Source: an uncultured Clostridia bacterium (lineage in GTDB: Bacteria > Bacillota > Clostridia > Christensenellales > Borkfalkiaceae). Taken from it: a stretch of DNA of 64,000 nucleotides. The notes under the pieces were generated by a model that was not told the origin of the DNA, ran no database searches, and was given only the letters and a program-made list of their open reading frames with translations. The translations under genes and the position numbers were made by a program. This document shows, one piece after another, positions 8,361 to 16,900 of the stretch (position 1 is its first letter; the number at the start of each line of letters is the position of its first letter). The stretch spans positions 1 through 64,000 of the forward strand of contig CALVPX010000003.1 of NCBI GenBank assembly GCA_944354265.1. The letters are read 5' to 3'.

Positions 8361-8538
8361 CGCGCATTGTGCATAAGGGGATATGCACCAATGCGCCGTT
8401 ATCTGAGGGCGCCGCCCTCGTGGGCGCAATCTTAAAAGCCCTACTTTATATAATTGCGCCCACTTCACCCGCTGAGGCGCAGGTATGCGCAAATTGGGTT
8501 GCGCTGCGTTAAGGCGCGACTTCACTTGCGCCGTTAAT
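8357..8538 (+). repeat. Family C multi-hairpin element, copy C1
   Basis: It starts on the radA stop codon (TTAACG) with a long hairpin (8357-8401; TTGTGCATA pairs with TATGCACCAA). Then come a short GC hairpin (GAGGGCG/CGCCCTC), a third stem (GTGGGCGCAAT ... ATTGCGCCCAC), the invariant TTCACCCGCTGAGGC, a small hairpin (GCGCAGGTATGCGC), AAATTGGG and a final TTAAGGCGC/GCGCCGTTAA. The short sequence TTAACGCGCATTGTG recurs at 8550. No gene in 8361-8834. Confidence 0.7.
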
Positions 8539-8577
8539 TTTTTTGAATATTAACGCGCATTGTGTATTTCCCCTTCT

Positions 8578-8702
8578 TTGTCATTTCGAGCGGAGCGGCG
8601 GATTAACGCCGCGCAGTCGAGAAATCCCCCAAACGAAGTCAAACTACGTTCCTGCAGATTTCTCCGCTTCGTTCGCTAACGCTCACTTCGGTCGAAATGA
8701 CA
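8578..8702. repeat. Family B inverted-repeat element, copy B1
   Basis: Bounded by GTCATTTCGAGCGGAG and CGGTCGAAATGAC, with inner GAGAAATC and GATTTCTC. This is the general form of the GTCATTTCGA/TCGAAATGAC elements scattered through this window and seen in many gut Firmicutes. Confidence 0.8.
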
Positions 8703-8758
8703 AAAGAAAAAGACAAGTTAAGGTAAAATTATCTACTTCCAAATTAAAAATTACCCCC

Positions 8759-8786
8759 TTGACGAAACGCGAATTAGTGGTATAAT
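8759..8786 (+). promoter_or_regulatory. Promoter of the cytidylate-kinase-like gene
   Basis: TTGACG (8759-8764), 16-base spacer, TATAAT (8781-8786), about 43 bases before the ATG. Confidence 0.75.
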
Positions 8787-8834
8787 ATATATTGAAAAAG
8801 CTTATTTTTTAAGCGCGTTATAGGAGGATTAAAG

Positions 8835-9443
8835 ATGATTATAACCGTTTCGCGCCAGTTCGGCAGCGGCGGCAGGGAAGTGGGAAAACGCCTTGCCGAC
8901 GAGTTGGGACTGCAGTATTACGACAAGGAACTTGTTACGGAGATTGCCAACCACACCGACCTGAATGAAGGATACGTTTCCTCTGTTTTAGAGAACGGGG
9001 GCTTCAACAATTACGCCTTTACATTCGGCAGGAGCATGCCGTTTGCCTATGCCACCCCCGCGCCCGTGACAGACGTGCTTGTGGCGCAGCAAAAAATTAT
9101 CAAGGCCATAGGCGAAAAGGGCAACTGCCTTATAGTCGGCCGCTCGGCGGACGTCATACTCAAGGACTACAAGCCCTTCCGCATATTTGTCTACGCCGAC
9201 GACGCGAGCAAGATTGCCCGCTGCCGCGCACGCGCACCCGAAGGCGAGCACTACACCGATAAGCAGATGCTGCGCCGCTTCAAGGAGATTGACGGCGGCA
9301 GAAGAAAGCTGCACGAACTTTTGGGCGTGCACCGTTGGGGTGACAAGGCGGGCTACGACCTTATGCTGAACACGACAAACATCAACATAAAGTCTATAAT
9401 CCCCGCCCTTGCAGAATACATAAAAAATTCTACAAATAAATAA
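8835..9443 (+). CDS. Cytidylate kinase-like family protein
   Basis: A 202-residue P-loop nucleoside/nucleotide kinase of the cytidylate-kinase-like family. The start MIITVSRQFGSGGREVGKRL carries the P-loop (SRQFGSGGREVG), followed by YYDKELVTEIA, IVGRSADVIL and a lid-like stretch RCRARAPEGEHYTDKQM. The family is related to Cmk but is shorter in the substrate domain and its physiological substrate is not established; true Cmk is usually fused or near other genes in these bacteria. AGGAGG lies seven bases before the ATG. The gene has its own promoter and terminator, so it is monocistronic. Confidence 0.85.
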   Translation: MIITVSRQFGSGGREVGKRLADELGLQYYDKELVTEIANHTDLNEGYVSSVLENGGFNNYAFTFGRSMPFAYATPAPVTDVLVAQQKIIKAIGEKGNCLIVGRSADVILKDYKPFRIFVYADDASKIARCRARAPEGEHYTDKQMLRRFKEIDGGRRKLHELLGVHRWGDKAGYDLMLNTTNINIKSIIPALAEYIKNSTNK

Positions 9444-9449
9444 AATACG

Positions 9450-9488
9450 GCCGCGCAAATTGCGGAGCAATTTGCGCGGCTCTTTTTT
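9450..9488 (+). terminator. Intrinsic terminator of the cytidylate-kinase-like gene
   Basis: Stem GCCGCGCAAATTG / CAATTTGCGCGGC (13 bp) followed by TCTTTTTT. Confidence 0.9.
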
Positions 9489-9500
9489 AAAAAATAGCGC

Positions 9501-9533
9501 GAGGCGCGGCCTGAAATATTCAGGCCGCGCCTC
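9501..9533 (-). terminator. Terminator hairpin of the AbrB-like gene
   Basis: Stem GAGGCGCGGCCTGAA / TTCAGGCCGCGCCTC (15 bp); on the minus strand it is followed by GCGCTATTTTTT. It separates the two convergent genes. Confidence 0.65.
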
Positions 9534-9592
9534 CTACACTTTTTTATTACGAATAAATGTGGTCTTGAACGTGTTTAATTTTAATTCCTCCG

Positions 9593-9713
9593 TGTCATCT
9601 TGAGTGGAGCGAACAAAGTGAGCGCAATCGAAAGATCTTGATGGGATATTAGTACTGCAAGATACTTCGACTACGTTTGCCGGCTGCGCCTGCGCACTCC
9701 GCTCAGTATGACG
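9593..9713. repeat. Family B element, copy B2 (GTCATCTTGAGC type)
   Basis: Bounded by GTCATCTTGAGTGGAGC and GCTCAGTATGACG, with GAAAGATCTTG and AAGATACTTCGAC inside. It lies between the convergent cytidylate-kinase-like and AbrB-like genes. Confidence 0.78.
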
Positions 9714-9729
9714 CTGCAGAGCTATTATT

Positions 9730-10056
9730 TTACTTCTTCTTTTTCTTCTTTTTCTTTTTATCCTTATCGGTCTTCTTTGCCCTCTCTTCGGGCTCGTCAT
9801 CCTCCTCGTCGTCCCAATAGTCGGGAACGCGCTTTGCCTTTGCGGCGGGGCGCTCTTCACGGGGAGGGAGCGAGGAAACCTCCTCCACAGGTTCCACTTC
9901 TGCGGCGGGCACACTGAAATTGTCGCCGTTGCAGACGAGGAAGCCCTGTTCGCACTTAATAAATATCAGCTTGTCGCCCGTGCCCACGCCAAGTTCGTCG
10001 CGCACGGCCTTGGGAATGGTTATCTGACCCTTTGAAGTCAGTTTTGCAATTTCCAT
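9730..10056 (-). CDS. AbrB/SpoVT-type DNA-binding protein with polylysine tail
   Basis: A 108-residue protein. Residues 1-45 are a swapped-hairpin AbrB/MazE/SpoVT domain (MEIAKLTSKGQITIPKAVRD). The rest is an acidic stretch (WDDEEDDEPEE) followed by a lysine run ending in nine consecutive Lys. The start is placed at 10056 because GGAGG lies eleven bases upstream; an in-frame ATG at 10080 lacks any ribosome site. It could be a transition-state regulator or the antitoxin of a lost pair, but no toxin gene is next to it. It has its own promoter (10113-10140) and is divergent from rubrerythrin. Confidence 0.8.
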   Translation of the reverse strand: MEIAKLTSKGQITIPKAVRDELGVGTGDKLIFIKCEQGFLVCNGDNFSVPAAEVEPVEEVSSLPPREERPAAKAKRVPDYWDDEEDDEPEERAKKTDKDKKKKKKKKK

Positions 10057-10112
10057 ACTGTACTTTACCTCCGTAAACATAAGAAAAACAATAAATTCCT
10101 TACTTTTCTTAC

Positions 10113-10140
10113 ATTATATCATAAATAAATATTTTGTCAA
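10113..10140 (-). promoter_or_regulatory. Promoter of the AbrB-like gene
   Basis: On the minus strand TTGACA (10140-10135), 16-base spacer, TATAAT (10118-10113): a full consensus promoter. Confidence 0.8.
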
Positions 10141-10217
10141 GTAAAGGAAAACATTTCCTGCCTGAAAAGGCATAAAAATTTTTAACCTGCCCACCATAAC
10201 TGTTACGGAGGATGAAT

Positions 10218-10817
10218 ATGCAATTTGACCAGACTAAGACTTACCTTAACTTAGCAAGAAGTTTTGCGGGCGAAAGCCAAGCGGGCATGCGCTATCAGCT
10301 GATAGCGAGGGCGGCAAACAAGCAGGGCTATGTAGAGCTTGCGAACGTCATTAAGACGATTGCAAAGAACGAAACCGTGCACGCGCGCAGATTTTTTGAA
10401 GAACTTACAAAACGCGGCGGCAATTGCATTGACAATATCGACATCGATGCAGGATACCCCTTCCACACGGGCGATATTGCAAGGGCATTAAAGCTTGCCG
10501 CGCACGATGAACGCGAGGAGCACGAAAGAATTTATTCAACCTTTGCAAAAGAGGCAAAAGAAGAAGGCTTCGACGACGTTGCTACACTTTTTAACCTTGT
10601 GGCAAACGTTGAAAAGAGGCACGAACAAATTTTTGACTATCTTTCTAACGCCTTTGAGACGGGAACGCTCTATAAAAACGAAAGCCCTATTCTGTATATC
10701 TGCGGCGACTGCGGATATATGCACACCGCCACGCAGGCATGGGACGTTTGCCCCTTATGCAAGTCGAGTCAGGGCGAAGTATATCTGCATATTCCCTACG
10801 AGAAGGAGAAGTTATGA
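10218..10817 (+). CDS. rbr: Rubrerythrin
   Basis: A 199-residue rubrerythrin, a non-haem di-iron peroxidase that protects anaerobes from hydrogen peroxide. The ferritin-like domain shows ESQAGMRYQLIA, NETVHARRFFEEL (ExxH) and NVEKRHEQIFDYL; the C-terminal rubredoxin-like domain has CGDCGY and CPLC, ligands for one iron. The start is set at ATG 10218: GGAGG at 10207-10211 is six bases away from it but touches the in-frame ATG at 10212. The stop overlaps the ATG of a tiny Cys-rich ORF (ATGA). Confidence 0.94.
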   Translation: MQFDQTKTYLNLARSFAGESQAGMRYQLIARAANKQGYVELANVIKTIAKNETVHARRFFEELTKRGGNCIDNIDIDAGYPFHTGDIARALKLAAHDEREEHERIYSTFAKEAKEEGFDDVATLFNLVANVEKRHEQIFDYLSNAFETGTLYKNESPILYICGDCGYMHTATQAWDVCPLCKSSQGEVYLHIPYEKEKL

Positions 10818-10906
10818 AAAAAGGCGAAAATTCTAAAACAAAGAACTGTCAGGGCAAAAAGACTTCGAATTGCAGTTCTTCCAAAAGCACTAAGGACTGC
10901 AGATAA
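10814..10906 (+). CDS. Small Lys/Cys-rich peptide coupled to rubrerythrin, probably frameshifted
   Basis: A 30-codon ORF that starts in the rubrerythrin stop (ATGA) with AAGGAG seven bases upstream, so it is well placed for translation. The peptide is Lys/Ser-rich with three spaced Cys (KNCQG, SNCSS, KDCR). The function is unknown to me. In another frame the DNA to 11000 reads SSECFDPFGSYTGVC and ends PVQDADDL; that part has no start codon of its own and resembles the tail of short Firmicutes proteins as I recall them, so the two halves may be one ~60-residue protein split by a frameshift near 10895-10910. Confidence 0.55.
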   Translation: MKKGENSKTKNCQGKKTSNCSSSKSTKDCR

Positions 10907-11075
10907 ATTAAGTTCGGAGTGCTTTGACCCTTTCGGCAGTTACACGGGCGTGTGCAGCGATCCTGACGATATGCCCGTACAGGACGCCGACGATCTTTGA
11001 TTGCCTCACCGCAGGAAATTGCAAATTTTTTACCCTTAAACCATAAGCGGGCAATTTAAAGATTTATGGGTCCGT

Positions 11076-11117
11076 GGCGGCGGCGAAAATTTTTCGCCGC
11101 CGCCTTACTTTTTTTAT
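11076..11117 (+). terminator. Intrinsic terminator of the rubrerythrin operon
   Basis: GGCGGCGGCGAAAA pairs with TTTTCGCCGCCGCC, followed after TTAC by a run of seven T. Confidence 0.88.
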
Positions 11118-11152
11118 TTAAGTAAGGAAAGGCGGAATTGAGCAGGAACTTA

Positions 11153-11341
11153 TGTCATGTTGAGCGGAAGTGCATGCGATAGCGCGCACTGTAGCCGAAA
11201 CATCTTGTTCGGTTAATATCCTGCTAGATACATTCGACTGCGTTCGTCACTTGCGTTCCTCTCTTCGCTCAGTATGACGTCCCTTTTGTCATTTCGAGCA
11301 CAGTCGAGAAATCTCGGAGCACAGCGACGGACAAAAGGGAC
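11153..11341. repeat. Two family B elements in a row (B3, B4)
   Basis: B3 (about 11153-11279) runs from GTCATGTTGAGCGGAAG to GCTCAGTATGACG. B4 (from 11288) is a half element GTCATTTCGAGCACAGTCGAG that ends near GCGACGGAC. With the next feature these fill the gap between the convergent rubrerythrin and NifX-like genes; I see no gene there. Confidence 0.72.
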
Positions 11342-11354
11342 TTATTATTTTCGC

Positions 11355-11446
11355 CATAACTTGCCGCAGCGCGGCAATCATAACGTTGCGAAAGCAACTT
11401 ATAGTTGTAAACGTGCCGCAACTTATGTTGCGGCGCTCATAACTTG
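11355..11446. repeat. Family A-like hairpin array with CATAAC boxes (A9, decayed)
   Basis: Hairpins TTGCCGC/GCGGCAA, GTTGC/GCAAC and GCCGCAAC/GTTGCGGC are separated by CATAAC instead of ATTTCAC. The architecture matches family A but the box differs, and no core is seen. It is the only A-like piece lying between convergent genes. Confidence 0.5.
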
Positions 11447-11483
11447 AAAAGGCGGCGGGCGCACCTAAAGGTGCGCCCGCCGC
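11447..11483 (-). terminator. Terminator hairpin after the NifX-like gene
   Basis: GCGGCGGGCGCACC / GGTGCGCCCGCCGC (14 bp, loop TAAA); on the minus strand TTTTC follows. Confidence 0.7.
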
Positions 11484-11507
11484 ATGCTTTATGAGTTTTA
11501 TATAAAT

Positions 11508-11918
11508 TTAATTGCACTTGTGCCCGCCGCAGGAGTGACCGCCCTCGTGGTTTCCGCAGGAATGGCCGCCCTCGTGGCCTTCGCCGTGGTGGTCGCAGTG
11601 AACGTCGGGGTCGTAGCCGAGGTTGCCGGCGAGCAGGGCGTTTACCGCTTCGTCGGCACTGCCCGAGACGCCGCCATACAGCTTTATTCCCGCCTGTGCG
11701 AGAGCCATCTGAGCCCCGCCGCCTATTCCGCCGCAGATTAAAGTATCCACGCCCAATCCGCCGAGCAGGGTTGCAAGCGCGCCGTGGCCCGTGCCGTTGG
11801 TGTCTATCACCCGAGAGGAGACTACCTTGTCCCCCTCCACATCATACACCTTGAACTGCTGAGTGTGTCCGAAGTGCTGAAATACATCTCCGTTTTCGTA
11901 AGTTACTGCTATCTTCAT
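11508..11918 (-). CDS. NifX/NifB-like dinitrogenase cofactor-family protein with His/Cys-rich tail
   Basis: A 136-residue protein of the NifB/NifX/NafY small-domain superfamily: MKIAVTYENGDVFQHFGHTQQF, then GHGALATLLGGLGVDTLICGGIGGGAQMAL, both typical of the stand-alone family common in anaerobes without nitrogenase. The last 30 residues are a metal-binding type tail rich in His, Gly and Cys (HCDHHGEGHEGGHSCG, repeated GGHSCG). It may carry an iron-sulfur or metal cofactor (inference); no nif genes are near. GGAGG is eight bases before the ATG. It follows the maa-like gene by 48 bases and is probably the end of the plsX-to-maa run or a separate unit. Confidence 0.83.
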   Translation of the reverse strand: MKIAVTYENGDVFQHFGHTQQFKVYDVEGDKVVSSRVIDTNGTGHGALATLLGGLGVDTLICGGIGGGAQMALAQAGIKLYGGVSGSADEAVNALLAGNLGYDPDVHCDHHGEGHEGGHSCGNHEGGHSCGGHKCN

Positions 11919-11966
11919 ATGATACCTCCATAACGCAAAAGGCGCAGTCTGCGCGCCCCTTGTTGT

Positions 11967-12521
11967 TTACTTAAGATATTTAACTATACGCGCGGGGTTG
12001 CCCGCAATTACCACGTTGGAGGGGAAGGACTTTGTCACCACCGAGCCGCTTCCCACGACGACGTTGTCGCCGAGGGTGACTCCGGGGTTGATGACGGCGT
12101 GACCGCCTATCCAACAGTTGTCGCCAATGGTTATGGGCTTGCCAAGCTCAAGGCCTGAAATCCTCGTCTCCTCGTCGAGAGGGTGACAGGCTGTGTATAT
12201 GCCCGCCTGCGGCGCGATGAGGCAGTTTTTACCTATTTTGACCTTGCACACGTCGAGGATGACGACGTCATAATTGGCGTAAAAATTTTCGCCCACCTCG
12301 ATATTGCTGCCGTAGTCGCACCAAAAGCCTCTGCCCAAAACGACCTTTTGCCCGCACTTGCCCAAGAGCTGCCGCGTGACCTTGTCCCGCTCCTCATCGG
12401 ATAGGCCGCCGAAATTTAGTTTTTCGCACAGTTCGATTGCATGCCTGTGCAAACGAACAAGCTCGGGGTCGTTGTGTCCGCAGTAGAGCTCGCCCGCGAG
12501 CATTTTTTCGCGTTCAGTCAT
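11967..12521 (-). CDS. Sugar O-acetyltransferase (maltose/galactoside acetyltransferase family)
   Basis: A 184-residue left-handed beta-helix acyltransferase of the Maa/LacA type. The N-terminal MTEREKMLAGELYCGHNDPELVRLH is the family's leading motif, and the hexapeptide repeats (IGDNCWIGGHAVINPGVTLG, DNVVVGSGSVVTKSFPSNVV) end in the GNPARIVK box. It transfers acetyl from acetyl-CoA to a sugar; the physiological sugar is unknown. His in YTACHPLD is the likely catalytic base. The ATG is 16 bases after the ftsY stop with AAGGAA upstream, so it is co-transcribed with ftsY. Confidence 0.9.
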   Translation of the reverse strand: MTEREKMLAGELYCGHNDPELVRLHRHAIELCEKLNFGGLSDEERDKVTRQLLGKCGQKVVLGRGFWCDYGSNIEVGENFYANYDVVILDVCKVKIGKNCLIAPQAGIYTACHPLDEETRISGLELGKPITIGDNCWIGGHAVINPGVTLGDNVVVGSGSVVTKSFPSNVVIAGNPARIVKYLK

Positions 12522-12537
12522 AAATATATTCCTTATG

Positions 12538-13434
12538 TTAAAAAATATTGTCTATAAATTCCTCGGGGTCGAAGAGTTCGATATCCTCAAGCTTTTCACC
12601 CACGCCCGCAAACATGACGGGTATGCCGAGTTCGGAGCAGAGCGAGATGACAAAGCCGCCCTTGGCGGTGCCGTCGAGCTTGGTCAGCACTATGCCGTCG
12701 AGCTCCACGGCCTCATCGAACACCCTTGCCTGATTGACGGCGTTGTGACCCGTTGTGGCGTCGAGGACTAAGAGCTTATAGAAGTTTGCCTGCGGCCACT
12801 CGCGCTTGACGACGCGGTCCATCTTTTTGAGCTCCTCCATGAGGTTGGCCTTGACGTGAAGGCGGCCTGCCGTGTCGATTATCACAACGTCGGTACCCCT
12901 CGCCTTGGCCGAAGAGAGGGCGTCGAACACGACGGCGGAGGGATCCGACCCCTCCTCGTGCTTGACTATGCGCACCTTGGCGCGCTCCGCCCAAATTGCA
13001 AGCTGATCGCTTGCCGCCGCACGGAAGGTGTCTGCCGCAGCGACGGTGACCGTCTTATGCTGCTTTAAAAAGTAGTTTGCAAGCTTGCCGACGGTGGTGG
13101 TCTTGCCCACTCCGTTGACGCCGACGAGCATTATGACGGCGGGATATTCAAGCTTTGGCACTTCGGCCTCGGTCAGCTTTTCCTCAAGCACGTCCTTTAA
13201 AAGGTCGACAATGTAGTCCTTGTCCTTTAATTTTTCGTTCTTTACTTCGGCGCGGATTTCGTCCACAACCTCCTCGGCGGTGGACAGGGAGATGTCGGAG
13301 GAGATTAAAATTTCCTCCAACTCCTCATAGAATTCGTCGCCTATCTTATTTTTGGCAAACAGTGCGCCAAGGGCGCCGCCCAAAGCTTCGCGCGTCTTTT
13401 TGAGCGCACCGGCTATTTTTGAAAAGATTCCCAA
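12538..13434 (-). CDS. ftsY: Signal recognition particle receptor FtsY
   Basis: A 298-residue SRP receptor GTPase that docks ribosome-SRP complexes at the membrane. The short N-terminal region (GIFSKIAGALKKTREAL) is the amphipathic membrane anchor; the NG domain has GVNGVGKTTTVGKLA (G1), DTFRAAA (G2), DTAGRLH (G3), TKLDGTAKGG (G4) and a GVGEKLEDIELFD closing motif. There is no long acidic A domain. The start is a TTG at 13434 with AAAGGAG eight bases upstream; the open frame continues to 13647 only through repeats. It lies downstream of smc in the usual rnc-smc-ftsY order, but family A, B, E and C elements separate the two genes. Confidence 0.95.
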   Translation of the reverse strand: MGIFSKIAGALKKTREALGGALGALFAKNKIGDEFYEELEEILISSDISLSTAEEVVDEIRAEVKNEKLKDKDYIVDLLKDVLEEKLTEAEVPKLEYPAVIMLVGVNGVGKTTTVGKLANYFLKQHKTVTVAAADTFRAAASDQLAIWAERAKVRIVKHEEGSDPSAVVFDALSSAKARGTDVVIIDTAGRLHVKANLMEELKKMDRVVKREWPQANFYKLLVLDATTGHNAVNQARVFDEAVELDGIVLTKLDGTAKGGFVISLCSELGIPVMFAGVGEKLEDIELFDPEEFIDNIF

Positions 13435-13456
13435 GAAAACAACTCCTTTAACGCAA

Positions 13457-13680
13457 GTGAAATGCAAGCTTTGCTTGCGTGAAATGCGCGTTTCCGCGCG
13501 TGAAATGCCGCCTCCGCCTTGTCCGTCGCTACCATTGTCATCTTGAGCGAAGTCGAAAGATCTCGGAGCAAAGCGACGGACAATGGTAGCTCTGAGATTT
13601 CTCCGCGTTGGTCGAAATGACAAGGTTATGGGCGGCGTGAAATGCAAACTTCGTTTGCATTGTGGCTTAATGTTTAATAA
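13457..13680. repeat. Family A array A7 with a family B element inserted in it
   Basis: GTGAAAT boxes separate GCAAGC/GCTTGC and GCGCG/CGCGC hairpins. The third hairpin, GCCGCC ... GGGCGGC, is opened by a complete family B element (13538-13623, GTCATCTTGAGCGAAG to TCGAAATGAC). After it come GTGAAAT, GCAAAC/GTTTGC and the start of a core (ATTGTGGCTTAATGTTTAAT). No gene here. Confidence 0.75.
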
Positions 13681-13681
13681 A

Positions 13682-13947
13682 TAAACCCTTCCGTCATGCT
13701 AAAGCATGCCACCTCCCCTTTTAAAAAAGTGGAGGCTTTAATGCAGTTCTGCGCCAACGGCGCATAAATTATGTTACGAGGGGAATTGACTTCCCCGAAG
13801 TAGACCCAATTTGCGCATACCTGCGCCTCAGCGGGTGAATGCGGCGCAATTATATTAATGTAGGGCGAAATAGGATTGCGCCGCAGAGGGCAGCGCCCTC
13901 AAATAACGGCGAGTTGGTGCATATCCCCTTATGCACAACGAGCGTTA
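13682..13947 (-). repeat. Family E fragment joined to family C element, copy C2
   Basis: 13682-13775 carries CATGCTAAAGCATG and CCACCTCCCCTTTT...AGTGGAGG (family E). It continues into C2, read on the minus strand from the smc stop: terminal hairpin with CTTATGCACAAC, a GAGGGC/GCCCTC hairpin, a TTGCGCCGC stem, TTCACCCGCTGAGGC and a GCGCAGGTATGCGC hairpin. C2 overlaps the smc stop codon exactly as C1 overlaps the radA stop. Confidence 0.72.
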
Positions 13948-16900
13948 ATCGCTTATCGTATCTCCCCCCAACTTGCTTTCGACTTCGGAGAGCTTGACGG
14001 AGACTATTTTGGAGACGCCCTTCTCCTCCATGGTGACGCCGAAGAGAACGTCGGCATTTTCCATGGTGGGCTTGCGGTGGGTGATGACGATGAACTGCGT
14101 CTTTTCGGCAAAGCGCTTTAAGTAGCGGGCGTAGCGGCCGACGTTGGCTTCGTCCAAGGCGGCCTCAATTTCGTCAAGCACGCAGAAGGGCATGGGACGC
14201 ATGGCGATGATTGCAAAGAGTATGGCAATGGCAGTGAGCGCCTGTTCGCCGCCCGAGAGCAGGGAAATTTTTGAAAGCTTTTTGCCCGGGGGCGAAGCAA
14301 TTATTTCCACGCCGGCGTTTAAGGGGTCGTCGCAGTCGGTGTAGTCGAGCTGAAGTTCCGCCCTGCCGCCGCCGAACAGCTCCTTGAAGGTGCGCTGAAA
14401 GTTTTGGTTGATGGTATTGAAGCCCTCGTTGAAGATTTTGAGCATTTCGTCGCGTATTTCGTTCAATGCGACGGTCAAATCCTCGATGCCCTTTTCAAGG
14501 TCGGCCTTGTCCTGACACATTCTGTTGTAGCGGGCGGAAATCTCCTCGTACTCCTCAACGGCGTTGTGGTTGACGGGGCCGAGCATGGTGAGCTGACGCT
14601 TGTAGTTGGCTATTGCATTGGCGGAGACGGATATGTCGTACCCCTCCTCCTTATATTCAAGGCACCCCTCGTAGTCGAGCTGATACTCCTCAGAAATCCT
14701 CGCCTGCAAATTTTCGAGGTCGGAATCTATCTTCTGCAAATTGAGTTCGGCGGCGTGCAGTTTTTCCTTTAACTTTTCGCTGTCCTCATACGTCTGAAGG
14801 CGGTCGGAATTGACCCTTTCGGTGCGCTCGTTTAAGGTGCGCTTGGTCTCCTCGAGCTCCTCGATCTGCTTAATGACCCTGTCGAGCTCCTCTTCCTCGT
14901 CCTTGGAGAGGGCGGCGCGGGCGGCCTTATCGGTGAAGTCCTCAAATTCGGACTGCATGCGAGGAAGTAGCGCCTCGAGCGAGGAAACTTTGGTGATGAG
15001 TTCCGCGCGCTCGGCCGTCAGCCTATCTACGCTCTCCCTGTTGCCCTTGACCGCCGACTGCAGAGAAGCCATTTCGACCTGATAGCCGTTGAGCTTTTCG
15101 ACCTTTGAGTTGCGCTCCTCCAAAAGCTTTTCGTACTTTATGGACATGTCGTCCATCTCGGACGAGGCCTTGTCGGACTGCTCCGAGAGGGAGCTTGCGC
15201 CCTGCGAAGTGGAAGAGAACTGACTGTCGAGCTCTGCCATTTTGCCCTCGAGTTCGCGCTTGGACTGCGAGTATGCGGCGTATTCGCTCTCCTTGTCGGT
15301 GACGTTGGAGAGCAGGCCCGAAGCCCTCTGCATGCAGGCGGCGAGCTCGTTGCCGGCGCTCTGCAGCCGCTCGCGCAGCTGCTCCCTTGCGCCCACTGCG
15401 CCCTGCCTGTCCGTTTCGGCGCTCTCCTTTTTGACTTCCGCACGTGAAAGTGCGGACTTTTTGTGCTCTATCTGTTCCTCGATCTCCTTTAAGTTGCGCT
15501 CGTTGGCGAGGAGGTTTGCCGAATTTTCCCTGCGCGAACCGCCCGTCATAGAGCCGGTGGTGGAGATTACGTCGCCGTCGAGGGTGACAATTTTAAAGGC
15601 GCGGGGATACTTTTTGGCGATGGCCGTTGCCGAACGTATGTCGTCGCAGATGAGCGTGTTGCCGAGAAGGTTGTGAATGACGTTTTCAAACTTCTTGTCG
15701 TAGGTGACGAGGTCTATGGCAAAGCCTATGGCGCCCGGTTCGCGGCGGGCAGACTTTATCTGCTCGTTTTCGTAGCGGGGACGGAGGGCGTCGACGGGCA
15801 GGAAGGTGACCTGACCCGCACGGTTGTTCTTTAAGTATAAAATTAAGGTCTGCGCGTCCTCGCGGGTGGCGGTGATTATGTTCTGCATTGCGCCGCCGAA
15901 GGCCGTTTCAATTGCCACTTCATACTCGCGCTGAGTGGACACGACGTCGGCAATCAGCCCCATTATCTTGGAGTTTAAAGAGGGGTTGTTGCGCGCGTCG
16001 GACATCAGCCTCTTGACCGAGTAAATGTAGCCTTCGAACCTGTCGCGCAGAGCCTGATAGGTCTTAAGTTTTTCGCCGAGGGAGTTTATGTCGGCGCGAA
16101 TGGAGTAAATTTCCGAGATGAGGTTTTGCAGCCTGTCCTCCGCCTCCTTCACCTTGGCGTCGGCCTCGGCGACGAGGGTGTTTTCGCTGCCCAAAAGGGC
16201 GTTGAGCCTCTCCTGCTCGGCAATGGCCTCGTCATACTCGGCCTTTAAGGAGGCGTGCTCGCCCTTTATGCGCTCCATTACGGAGTTGACTTCGTCTATG
16301 CGCTCGTTGATGAGCTCCTTTTTGGCAGAGAGCGAACCCATGCTCTCCTTTATGTCGGAGAGGTCCTTGAAGGTATCCATCACCTTTTTGCGGTGTTCGC
16401 CCGTCATGTATTCGTATTGAGCAATACTCTCCGAGAGGGAGGAAATTTGAGCGCGCAGATTTTCGCATGCCGCCTGAAGGTTGTTTAGGCGGGCGGTGTT
16501 CTTGCCGGCGTAGTCCTCGGTGCGCTTTACCTCCTTATCGATTTCGCCTATGCGCTTAGTGGAGTATGCAATGTCGTCCTGCGCCTGCTGCAGCTGCTGC
16601 TTGACGGCGTTGGCCTTTTCCTTGAATACCTTGCTCTCGCCCGAGGTCTGTGCAATGCCGACGGAGTAGCTGACGCGCTTGTCGTACAGCACCTTCAATT
16701 TGTCGTCGGCGGAGCTCAGCAGGCTGCGGCACTCGTCATACTCCTTTAAAAGGGCGGACGACTGCTCGGCAAGGCGGTCGATTTCGGCGTTGAAGGAGGC
16801 TATTTTTGCATTTATTTTGCTGCGCTCGCCCTCGGCGGTGTCGTGGCGGTATATGTAGGTGTTGACCTCGTGGTGGCGGAGGTTGGAGTACAGCTCGCGG

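Noticed and set aside
8357..8401. DnaA boxes (TTATGCACA) in family C end hairpins
   Set aside because: The match is part of a hairpin that varies between copies (lost in C3, C4, C5, C6), so it is probably chance rather than an origin signal.
8543..8785. 80-residue plus-strand ORF
   Set aside because: It is a translation of a family B element and the promoter of the next gene.
9730..10056. AbrB-like gene as antitoxin of a toxin-antitoxin pair
   Set aside because: No toxin-like gene is next to it; the neighbours are convergent and divergent housekeeping genes.
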